Of a stretch of 19,382 nucleotides of DNA, positions 1 through 6,411 are shown piece by piece (the stretch's first letter is position 1; every line of letters starts with the position of its first letter). Source of the DNA: DATAXI01 sp036266845 (lineage in GTDB: Bacteria > Verrucomicrobiota > Verrucomicrobiia > Chthoniobacterales > Chthoniobacteraceae). The stretch is from assembly GCA_036266845.1 (NCBI GenBank), contig DATAXI010000250.1, forward strand, positions 1 through 19,382, in the 5' to 3' direction. Position numbers and translations under genes: made by a program. The notes below the pieces were generated by a model. That model was given only the letters and a program-made list of their open reading frames with translations. It searched no databases and was not told the DNA's origin.

Positions 1-190
1 CCGGATGGAAACCGGCCGCGCGAAGGCTTTCGAGCGCCCGCCCGGCATAGAGCGGGGCGACATTGGAATCCGAGATGACGGCGCAGCTTTTGCCGAGAGC
101 CAGATCCCTTGCTTCCACCCCCAGGCTGTCCAGCAGGCCAGGTCCGATCTTTACCGAGTAACTGCGCGTCCCGAGCGCTACCTGCACCAT
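1..190 (-). CDS. aroB: 3-dehydroquinate synthase, N-terminal part (cut by left edge)
   Basis: AroB converts DAHP to 3-dehydroquinate, the second step of the cytosolic shikimate pathway, using NAD and a divalent metal. Only the first 63 codons are present; the reading frame is open to base 1. The translation starts MVQVALGTRSYSVKIGPGLL and continues to VISDSNVAPLYAGRALESLR. This matches the AroB N-terminus: a V-x-LG-x-RSY-x-I-GPGLL strand-turn followed by the (S/T)DxNVAPLY segment of the NAD-binding subdomain. The ATG at 190-188 lies 4 nt after the stop of the upstream prepilin-like gene, so the two are probably co-transcribed. No good Shine-Dalgarno sequence is visible. The fragment is too short to judge the catalytic metal ligands. 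Family assignment rests on the N-terminal pattern alone but fits well. Confidence 0.8.
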   Translation of the reverse strand, partial: MVQVALGTRSYSVKIGPGLLDSLGVEARDLALGKSCAVISDSNVAPLYAGRALESLRAAGFHP

Positions 191-194
191 ACCG

Positions 195-902
195 CTATGG
201 CGCGGATGGATTCCAGAACAACGACTGCCCGGAAGCGCCGCCATTGGTGTCCAGATTGTAGTTACTGTTGTTAAAATCGAGCGCGTTCATGGTCGCCGTG
301 TGGCCATCCATAAAGAGGACGTTGAGCTGGCCCCGATTTGACAGTTTGGTTCCCGGATTGCCGAAAACTCCCACATTCGCAGTGCCGGGCACCATCCCGG
401 GATCATTTGTTGCGACTGTGGCGCCTTTGAAATTAATCGTGGAGCCGTTGGCGGTCGCGTTATCGGCCAGCACCATCAGTGAAGAGGGATAACGGAAACT
501 GGTGGTGGTATTGCTGCCGGAAACCAGAGCGAGAATGTTCGAGTTCATGTCGTAGCTCAGGTTCTCCGGCCAGTTGCTTGTGTAAGTGCGATAATCAAAC
601 GGGGATTGGAACGAGTGCCAATCGCTCACGTAATCGGCGGCGCTGGAGGGTCCGATCAGCGCGGCCCATGAGGTGCCGGAGGTGGCGGCAATGGAAGTCG
701 TCGTCATGATGGTATCGTCATGATCGCCAAGGTATGCGACCAGTCCGATGCCGAGCTGCCGAAGGTTGTTCAGGTCAGTCGTGGAATGGGCCTTTTCCTC
801 GACAGACCGGTAGGCGGGCATGGCAATCGCCGCCAACACCGCAATAATGGAAATGACGACAAGAAGCTCGATAAGGGTGAAACCGCGATATTTGGTTTTC
901 AT
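195..902 (-). CDS. Prepilin-type N-terminal cleavage/methylation protein with X9-DG C-terminus (pseudopilin)
   Basis: This 235-residue protein begins MKTKYRGFTLIELLVV. That is a short basic leader, the G/F site for prepilin peptidase, E at mature position 5, and a hydrophobic helix of about 20 residues. After the helix (roughly residues 8-30) comes a secreted domain rich in S, T, N and G. Near the C-terminus, NVLFMDGHTATM corresponds to the H-X9-DG signature of the large pseudopilin family common in Verrucomicrobiota, Lentisphaerae and Planctomycetes. Here the H position is Asn (N-X9-DG). It is probably exported by a type II secretion/type IV pilus-like machine; its role is unknown. The ATG at 902 was chosen over 950 because it puts a normal 7-residue leader before GF. 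Base 195 is the end of its TAG stop; aroB starts 4 nt later. Confidence 0.85.
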   Translation of the reverse strand: MKTKYRGFTLIELLVVISIIAVLAAIAMPAYRSVEEKAHSTTDLNNLRQLGIGLVAYLGDHDDTIMTTTSIAATSGTSWAALIGPSSAADYVSDWHSFQSPFDYRTYTSNWPENLSYDMNSNILALVSGSNTTTSFRYPSSLMVLADNATANGSTINFKGATVATNDPGMVPGTANVGVFGNPGTKLSNRGQLNVLFMDGHTATMNALDFNNSNYNLDTNGGASGQSLFWNPSAP

Positions 903-982
903 GGGGGAGCAGTGGTTTATGAAAACTACATGAGGACCGGGGGAAATCACGCCTTCTTTTGGGCCGGGCCGGTTTTTCGCGC

Positions 983-2281
983 TCAGAGGGCGGGGTGAGG
1001 TTCCAGGACGGGAGCGGTTTCGAAAAGGGCGAGCTTGTTCTGCAAGTGGGGCGGAACGTGGGCGCGGATGAAGACATCCTCCCCGTCATACCGCAGCTCC
1101 AGCACATGGCCCACGCGATGGATCTCCGCAATGAGCGCCGATTCCCGGGCCGGGATGCGATAGGCGGCCCGCAGCCGCCATGCGGAAAGCTGTGTCTCCA
1201 GCTCCGCCAGCAATTGCGGCAGCCCCTCCCCGGTCTGGGCGGAGATGGCGACGGAATTGGGGGTGCGCCGCACCTGGGCTTCGACCGCCTCCGGGCTGGG
1301 CAGGGCGTCAATTTTGTTAAAAACGGTGAGCATCTGCTTGCCGTCGGCATCCAGCTCGCGGATGACGGTCAGCACGGCCTGGATTTGCTCCTGAAAGTTC
1401 GGGTGGCTCAGGTCCACGACGTGGATCAGCAGGTCCGCCTCGTGCACTTCCTCGAGCGTGGCCTTGAAGGACTCGATGACCGTGTGCGGCAGCTTCCGGA
1501 TGAAGCCGACGGTATCCGTAAGGAGGACCTTCTGGTGATTGGGCAGCATGAATTGCCGCGTCGTCGGGTCCAGTGTCGCGAAGAGCTTGTCCGCCGCGAG
1601 TACGTCCGCCCCGGTGAGGAGGTTGAGCAGCGTCGATTTGCCGGCATTGGTGTAGCCCACCAGGGCCGCGACGGGCCAGTGATGCCGGCGCCGCCCCTCG
1701 CGCTGGATGGAGCGGTGCTTGCGAACGTCGCCGAGGTCGCGCTCCAGTTTCGCAATGCGCTCCTGCACGCGGCGGCGGTCCACTTCCAACTGCGTTTCCC
1801 CGGGGCCGCGGGTGCCGATGCCGCCGCTCTGGCGGGAAAGGTGGGTCCACATGCCGGTGAGGCGGGGCAGGAGGTATTGCAACTGGGCCAGCTCGATCTG
1901 GAGCCGGCCCTCGCGCGAACGGGCGCGCTGGGCAAAGATATCGAGGATAAGCTGGGTGCGGTCCAGTACCTTGCGGGAGGTCAGCTTCTCCAGGTTGCGC
2001 CCCTGGGCGGGGGAAAGTTCGTCATCGAAAATGACGGAGGTGATTTTCTCGCGGGCGCATTGCTCGGCCACGTGCTCGGCCTTGCCTTTGCCGATGTAAA
2101 ACGGGGCGGTCGGCTGCTCCAGCTTTTGCGTCACGGTGCCTACGACCTCGGCGCCTGCGGAGAAGGCCAATTCCGCCAGTTCCTCCAGCGATTCCTTCAA
2201 CTCCCATTTATCCACGCCGTCACGCTCCAAACCCACCAAAATCGCCTTTTCCCGGCCCTGTTGTACTTCCGTGTCAAACAT
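983..2281 (-). CDS. hflX: GTPase HflX, ribosome-associated
   Basis: HflX is a translational GTPase-family protein that binds 50S/70S ribosomes and in several bacteria splits stalled ribosomes under stress. The 432-residue protein has the HflX N-terminal domain with a FYIGKGKAEH motif (61-70) and the family signature GIGTRGPGETQLEVDRR (154-170). The G domain shows G1 GYTNAGKST (209-217), G3 DTVGF (256-260), G4 NKID (322-325) and G5 SAQTG (347-351). Length is normal. The ATG at 2281 overlaps the last 8 nt of miaA (shared ATGTTTGA), so translation is likely coupled. A GGAGGT at 2301-2296, inside miaA, is the best Shine-Dalgarno in the neighbourhood, though its 14-nt spacing is long. The frame stays open upstream to 2329, but that would extend 16 residues into miaA with no family support. 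Confidence 0.95.
   Translation of the reverse strand: MFDTEVQQGREKAILVGLERDGVDKWELKESLEELAELAFSAGAEVVGTVTQKLEQPTAPFYIGKGKAEHVAEQCAREKITSVIFDDELSPAQGRNLEKLTSRKVLDRTQLILDIFAQRARSREGRLQIELAQLQYLLPRLTGMWTHLSRQSGGIGTRGPGETQLEVDRRRVQERIAKLERDLGDVRKHRSIQREGRRRHHWPVAALVGYTNAGKSTLLNLLTGADVLAADKLFATLDPTTRQFMLPNHQKVLLTDTVGFIRKLPHTVIESFKATLEEVHEADLLIHVVDLSHPNFQEQIQAVLTVIRELDADGKQMLTVFNKIDALPSPEAVEAQVRRTPNSVAISAQTGEGLPQLLAELETQLSAWRLRAAYRIPARESALIAEIHRVGHVLELRYDGEDVFIRAHVPPHLQNKLALFETAPVLEPHPAL
2274..2281 (-). other. miaA stop / hflX start overlap (ATGTTTGA)
   Basis: The eight bases contain the hflX ATG and the miaA TGA in different frames. The GGAGGT at 2301-2296 lies inside the miaA coding sequence upstream of the junction. 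This arrangement suggests translational coupling, in which ribosomes finishing miaA re-initiate on hflX. It also settles the hflX start. Confidence 0.7.
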
Positions 2282-3200
2282 CCCTGGATACACCCACCTC
2301 CGGACCGTCAGCCTCGAGTAGCCTCGCAATGAGATTCACCGCACCTCTATGGGGTTGATTGGTCAAGTTAAGCTTCGGGAATCTATTCTCCCTGCGCAGC
2401 CACGTCAACTGACGTTTTGCGTACCGGCGCGTGCGCTGCTGGATGGTTGCGATGCAGGTTTCCAGCGTTATTTCGCCCCGGAGGAGGGCCTGGATATCCG
2501 CATAACCGATGGCCTGCGAGGCGGTAGGCCCTGCCGCCGCGGCGCGCACTTCCTCCACCACACCCTGGGCAAACATTTGGCGCACCCGGGCGTCGATCCG
2601 GGCATAGAGGTCTTCGCGATCCCGCTCCAGCGCCACGCCGCGGAGCGGGGGCGAGGCCGGGGGAGTGATGCCGCTCCAATCGGCGCGCAGCGTGGAAAAG
2701 GGGACGCCCGCAAGCAGTGATACCTCGATGGCGCGGACGAGCCGGCGGCGATTTTGAACGTCAATTTTTTCCATGCCGCGAGGGTCGAGCAGGGCATAGC
2801 GCTCCTGCAACTGCCCAAGGGTGAGCGAGTCGAGGCTGCGCCGGATATCCGCGTCCTCCGGTGGCAGGTCGGAGAGCCCATTGGTGAGGGCCCGGATGTA
2901 AAGGCCGGTCCCGCCGGCTACCAAAACGCGCTTTCCGCGGCTCTCGATCTCCTTCGCTTTCGCGAGCGCCAATTCCCGGTATTGCGCGACATCGAATTTC
3001 TCCGCGGGCGGAATCGTGCCGATCAGGTGATGCGGGGCTCTGGCGCGCAATTCCGCCTCGGGCCAGGCCGTGAGACATTCCAGTCCGGCGTACACCTGGA
3101 ACGCATCCGCGCCGATGATCTCCGCGTTGAAGCGCTGGGCGATTTCCGCGGCGATGCCGCTTTTCCCGCAGGAGGTAGGTCCGGTGATGAAGTACATCAT
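2274..3200 (-). CDS. miaA: tRNA dimethylallyltransferase MiaA
   Basis: MiaA transfers a dimethylallyl group from DMAPP to N6 of A37 in tRNAs reading UNN codons, the first step to ms2i6A. The 308-residue protein has a P-loop GPTSCGKS (7-14), DAFQVY (32-37, carrying the catalytic-type Asp32), HHLIG (57-61), the conserved AGGTGLYIRAL (95-105), NRRRLVRAIEV (150-160), QAIGY (229-233) and the C-terminal QRTRRYAKRQLTWLRR (255-270) involved in tRNA binding. The usual GTAKP after the QVY segment is replaced by LTAWP, a modest deviation. The start is the first of two consecutive ATGs at 3200; no clear Shine-Dalgarno is seen. It is upstream of and overlaps hflX. In Escherichia coli miaA and hflX also neighbour each other, with hfq between them; no hfq lies between them here. 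Confidence 0.95.
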   Translation of the reverse strand: MMYFITGPTSCGKSGIAAEIAQRFNAEIIGADAFQVYAGLECLTAWPEAELRARAPHHLIGTIPPAEKFDVAQYRELALAKAKEIESRGKRVLVAGGTGLYIRALTNGLSDLPPEDADIRRSLDSLTLGQLQERYALLDPRGMEKIDVQNRRRLVRAIEVSLLAGVPFSTLRADWSGITPPASPPLRGVALERDREDLYARIDARVRQMFAQGVVEEVRAAAAGPTASQAIGYADIQALLRGEITLETCIATIQQRTRRYAKRQLTWLRRENRFPKLNLTNQPHRGAVNLIARLLEADGPEVGVSRDV

Positions 3201-3359
3201 ACCCGGGCTCGCAGAGATTTACGCGCGGGCGCCGGCGCGAGCCTCCCGGGTTTGGAGAACGGCGGGCGCCGGACGTTCGGGTTGTAAAATGGGAGATGGG
3301 GCGGCACTTGGCGGCGGGATGATTCGGCGGCGGGAAGATAATGAAAGGCGCGAAACAAA

Positions 3360-3391
3360 AAAAGGCCCGCCAGTTTCCCGGCGGGCCTTTT
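3360..3391 (-). terminator. Intrinsic terminator of the RRM-protein gene
   Basis: A perfect 12-bp inverted repeat (AAAAGGCCCGCC, 8-nt loop, GGCGGGCCTTTT) starts 16 nt past the TAA of the RRM gene. On the minus strand the GC-rich stem is followed by a run of seven T (3363-3357). It is the clearest rho-independent terminator in the window and separates the RRM gene from miaA-hflX. The symmetric A/T ends could allow weak bidirectional action, but no plus-strand gene enters from the left. Confidence 0.9.
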
Positions 3392-3407
3392 GGGATCTAT
3401 TTGCCGC

Positions 3408-4052
3408 TTAGGAGGCAGTGGGAGCGTTGGTTTCCTCCTGCTGCTGCTGCTCCTCCTCCTGTTGCTGCTGCGGGCGATAACCGCCCTCGCGGACATCGCT
3501 GGTCTTGGCGCCGCTCACGACGAGCTTGCGGCCCATGAACTCCTTGTCGTGCAACTCGGTGACGGCGCGGCGGGCTTCATCCACCGATGTCATGGTCACA
3601 AACGCAAAGCCCTTGGACTTGTGCGTGTACTTGTTGCTCACGACCTCGGCGTTCTGCACCTTGCCGACTCCGTTGAAGAGCTCGGAGAGATCGCTTTCGG
3701 TCGCGTCGAAGGAGAGGTTCCCAACGTAGATCTTGGGAGAGCTGACCTCGACGACCTCCGGCTTGCGCGCCTGACGGGCAGGGGCGGACGTCTCAAAACG
3801 CCGATGGCCGTTCTGCTGGCCGGCTTCCCGGTTCTGCTGCGGAGCGGCCGGACGGGAGGAGGAGGCGCCGGCGGTTTTTGGTTTGCCCGTGAAGATGCTG
3901 GCCAGTTTCTGCCAGAAACTGAGCTTTACGGGCTGTTGCGAACGGGCGGGTGCGCTGCTTTCATAGGAGTCGCGTTTGCCGCCGCCGCGATTAGTGCGAC
4001 GATGTCTCGAACCGGAACGGGATCGGCGGTCCGAGCGCTGATTGTCATGCAT
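3408..4052 (-). CDS. RRM-domain RNA-binding protein with Q/E-rich tail
   Basis: This 214-residue protein carries one RNA recognition motif at about 107-183. RNP2 is IYVGNL (108-113) and RNP1 is KGFAFVTM (147-154), with the aromatic residues that stack on RNA. The first 100 residues are basic, disordered-looking and rich in R, S, G and Q. The C-terminus is a low-complexity Q/E tract (195-207), encoded by CAG/GAG-type triplet repeats (about 3430-3475). Bacterial RRM proteins of this kind bind single-stranded RNA and are often linked to cold shock or mRNA handling; no target can be read from the sequence. The start is the ATG at 4052. The frame extends to a GTG at 4163, but that adds 37 residues without a ribosome site. 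The gene ends at a strong terminator, so it forms its own unit upstream of miaA-hflX. Confidence 0.85.
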   Translation of the reverse strand: MHDNQRSDRRSRSGSRHRRTNRGGGKRDSYESSAPARSQQPVKLSFWQKLASIFTGKPKTAGASSSRPAAPQQNREAGQQNGHRRFETSAPARQARKPEVVEVSSPKIYVGNLSFDATESDLSELFNGVGKVQNAEVVSNKYTHKSKGFAFVTMTSVDEARRAVTELHDKEFMGRKLVVSGAKTSDVREGGYRPQQQQEEEQQQQEETNAPTAS

Positions 4053-4506
4053 GGTATTGTTGGTCTCAAGAGGCTGCCCTGTGGGCGCCTCGGGGTTTGT
4101 TAGTGACCGGCGAAGCGCAATGAGTTTTGCACGGTCCGGACGGCCCCGCGTTGTATGTTCCACGGACGATAATACGTGAAAGCCTGGGACCCCGGAAAAC
4201 TTCGCCGGATATGATTGGACGCATGGACGGGCCGGTCTCGGTAATCCTTCGCTGGCCGCAATCCCGACAACACGGGAATGGATGGCTCAGAGAGATTTCC
4301 GCAATGATTGCCAGGGAATGCGGAAAAGCTCTTCATTTGAGGAGAAGCCGAAGGACCAAGGCGACATACCGTCAACTCGCCCAACTTGTTATCGATACTA
4401 CGGAAATTGTTCCACAGCAAGCAGAACCTGCGGAACAGACGTTCAGCCCCGGATTTTGGGAAAAACCGTGAAACCTTGCTGTTCTCGTGGGAGTTTCTTG
4501 AGACAC
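4053..4506. other. Divergent intergenic region between RRM gene and heparinase-like gene
   Basis: No gene is supported in these 454 bases. Short open frames here do not resemble known proteins. On the minus strand a TATTAT hexamer (4174-4169) could be a -10 box for the RRM gene, giving a leader of about 110 nt, but no convincing -35 is present. On the plus side the only notable structure is an imperfect inverted repeat at 4408-4437, described separately. The plus-strand frame is open from an ATG at 4282 into the heparinase-like gene, but the internal ATG at 4507 with its signal peptide is the better start. Confidence 0.5.
4408..4437. repeat. Imperfect inverted repeat upstream of the heparinase-like gene
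   Basis: TGTTCCACAG and CTGCGGAACA form 10-nt arms with one mismatch around a 10-nt spacer, about 70 nt before the heparinase-like start. The size and symmetry fit a binding site for a dimeric regulator, or an RNA hairpin in the 5' leader. No regulator gene lies nearby to pair it with. Confidence 0.4.
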
Positions 4507-6411
4507 ATGGACAGGACTTTCCTCTGCGCCGGTTTTACCGCTTTTGCTTTAGGGCTCGCTTCCCCCCATTCCCACGCCGCGGATATCCGGGAGGTGGGTT
4601 CCGCGCGAATCGCGCAAGTGGTTGCCATGCTGGATGATAAACCCGCCGGACTGGGAAGCGATTACCATGACCGGGCCACTTGGGTGGCGCTGGGAAAGAA
4701 GGCCAAATTTGCCCATGCGATCCCGGCGGCCGAAGCGTTGCTAAAGAAGCAGTTTCCTCCCTGGAATCAGGCGGCTTACGATGATTATGCCAAAACGGGC
4801 AGCCGCACGGTTACGGCGAAGCTTTTCAATCAACGTACCGATTGGCTCAGTCCGCTGGTGACCGCGGAGTGTATCGAGAACAAAGGGCGTTTCGTCCCGT
4901 TGATCAACTCGATCATCGAGTCCTATTGCAGGCAGCCCACCTGGCAGCCCCCGTACAATAACCCCGTGCCGGTGAAGGACCGGGGCCAAAAATTTGGCGT
5001 CGGCCTGGAGGCGGCGAGCTTTGCCCGGGATCTGGCGCAGGCGCTTTACCTTCTGGACGACAAGGTGAACCCCTCCGTGCGGACGGATGCGGTGGCGGCG
5101 TTGAGGGAGCGGGTTTTTAACCCGGTGCTGGAGGCGATGGAAACGGGCCAGGGCCTTTGGTGGCTGCGCGCGCGCATGAATTGGAATTCCGTCTGTCTGG
5201 CGGGGGTGACGGGAGCCGCGCTCACCATCCTGCCGGGCCGGCAGGAGCGTGCGGTATTCGCGGCGGCGGGAGCCCATTATTCGGCCTATGGGTTGTCCGG
5301 CTATTCGCCGGATGGGTACGATCCCGAGGGGCCGGGATATTACGACTACGGTTTTGGGGCTTACATCACCTTGCGCGAGGCCCTGTGGAAGGCGACCCAT
5401 GGGAAGCTGGACCTTTTTGCGGATCCAAAAGTTCGTCAGGTCGCGATGTTCGGGCCGCGGATTACGATCACCGGTGGCTGGGTGCCTCCGTATGAGGATT
5501 GCCGTTTCGGGACGCATATCGATCCGGTGATCATGCGGTATTGCAGCCGCAACCTTGGGCTTGGCTTGCAACCTTACGATTCCATGGACCAGGCGGCGCC
5601 CAGTTACGATCTGGTGAGGGAATGCTTTACCTCGCTGCCCAACAGCGCCACCGAGGCGAAGCCCGGGGTGGCATCGCCGGCCGAGGGGTTGCGGTCCTTC
5701 TTTGACAAGGCGCAGGTGCTGGTCTGCCGGCCCGGCCCCGGCGGAGCGCTGGGCGCATCGATGAAGGGAGGCAATAACGACAAGCCGCACAATCACAATG
5801 ACGTTGGCTCTTATGTGGTGGTGGCGGGCAGGGAAGAGATGGCGGGCGATCCGGGCGGGCCGTTCCGTTACAACGCGAGGACGTTTGGGCCGCAGCGATA
5901 TACGGCCTTCAAGACATTCGTCTCCTATGGACATCCGGCGCCGCTCATCGCCGGGGTGCAGGAGAGCCTTGGCGCGGATGCGGCGGCGGAGAACGTGACG
6001 CATGATTTCACGGACAACCGCGACACTTTTTCCATGGAGATGCGCAAGGCGTATGCCGTGCCGGGATTGCAAAGCATGCTGCGGACCTTTGTATTCAGCC
6101 GGGACGGGCTTGGCTCGATGTCCGTGACGGATCGATTCCAGATGGATCACGCCGGCTCGTTCGAGACGGCCATCATCAGCCATGACGATTGGAAACGGAC
6201 CGCGCCGGATACGATCACCTTTACCGTCAACGGCCAGACATTGATTGCAAAGATCACCGCGTCGGGCGATTGGGACCTCAAGACCGACGATATCACCGAG
6301 GACGCGCCGACCTTTCACCGGCTGGCAGTCCACCTCAGGCAGCCCGCCGCGGAGGGCTGGGTGACTGTGACTTACACGCCCGGCACGCCGCCGCCCTCCC
6401 CAAATCCCTAA
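4507..6411 (+). CDS. Secreted heparinase II/III-family polysaccharide lyase
   Basis: Enzymes of this family cleave uronic-acid-containing polysaccharides by beta-elimination; the substrate here cannot be told from sequence. The 634-residue protein starts with a Sec signal peptide (MDRTFLCAGFTAFALGLASP, probable cleavage after HSHA near residue 24). An all-helical toroid-like part follows, with a MNWNSVCLAG segment (224-233) that resembles the conserved N-W-N-x-V-C of the family. DPEGPGYYDYG (272-282) resembles the catalytic Tyr region. The C-terminal beta domain has HNHNDVGSYV (428-437), DPGG and YGHPAPLIAG (474-483), as in Hepar_II_III proteins. The ATG at 4507 was chosen for the signal peptide; the frame is open to 4282 but the added 75 residues look non-coding. 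The product is probably periplasmic. The end overlaps the secA end by 4 nt on the other strand. Confidence 0.8.
   Translation: MDRTFLCAGFTAFALGLASPHSHAADIREVGSARIAQVVAMLDDKPAGLGSDYHDRATWVALGKKAKFAHAIPAAEALLKKQFPPWNQAAYDDYAKTGSRTVTAKLFNQRTDWLSPLVTAECIENKGRFVPLINSIIESYCRQPTWQPPYNNPVPVKDRGQKFGVGLEAASFARDLAQALYLLDDKVNPSVRTDAVAALRERVFNPVLEAMETGQGLWWLRARMNWNSVCLAGVTGAALTILPGRQERAVFAAAGAHYSAYGLSGYSPDGYDPEGPGYYDYGFGAYITLREALWKATHGKLDLFADPKVRQVAMFGPRITITGGWVPPYEDCRFGTHIDPVIMRYCSRNLGLGLQPYDSMDQAAPSYDLVRECFTSLPNSATEAKPGVASPAEGLRSFFDKAQVLVCRPGPGGALGASMKGGNNDKPHNHNDVGSYVVVAGREEMAGDPGGPFRYNARTFGPQRYTAFKTFVSYGHPAPLIAGVQESLGADAAAENVTHDFTDNRDTFSMEMRKAYAVPGLQSMLRTFVFSRDGLGSMSVTDRFQMDHAGSFETAIISHDDWKRTAPDTITFTVNGQTLIAKITASGDWDLKTDDITEDAPTFHRLAVHLRQPAAEGWVTVTYTPGTPPPSPNP

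Noticed and set aside
959..2332. Long plus-strand open frame (457 codons) opposite hflX
   Set aside because: It is the mirror of a well-conserved gene in GC-rich DNA and shows no family motif.
3408..4163. GTG start at 4163 for the RRM protein
   Set aside because: It adds 37 unrelated residues with no Shine-Dalgarno; the ATG at 4052 is more plausible.
4408..4437. LexA/SOS box
   Set aside because: The half-sites TGTTC and GAACA are much farther apart than in known LexA operators.
4741..6333. 530-codon minus-strand open frame opposite the lyase gene
   Set aside because: Arg/His/Pro-rich translation without domains; the opposite strand has a signal peptide and heparinase motifs.
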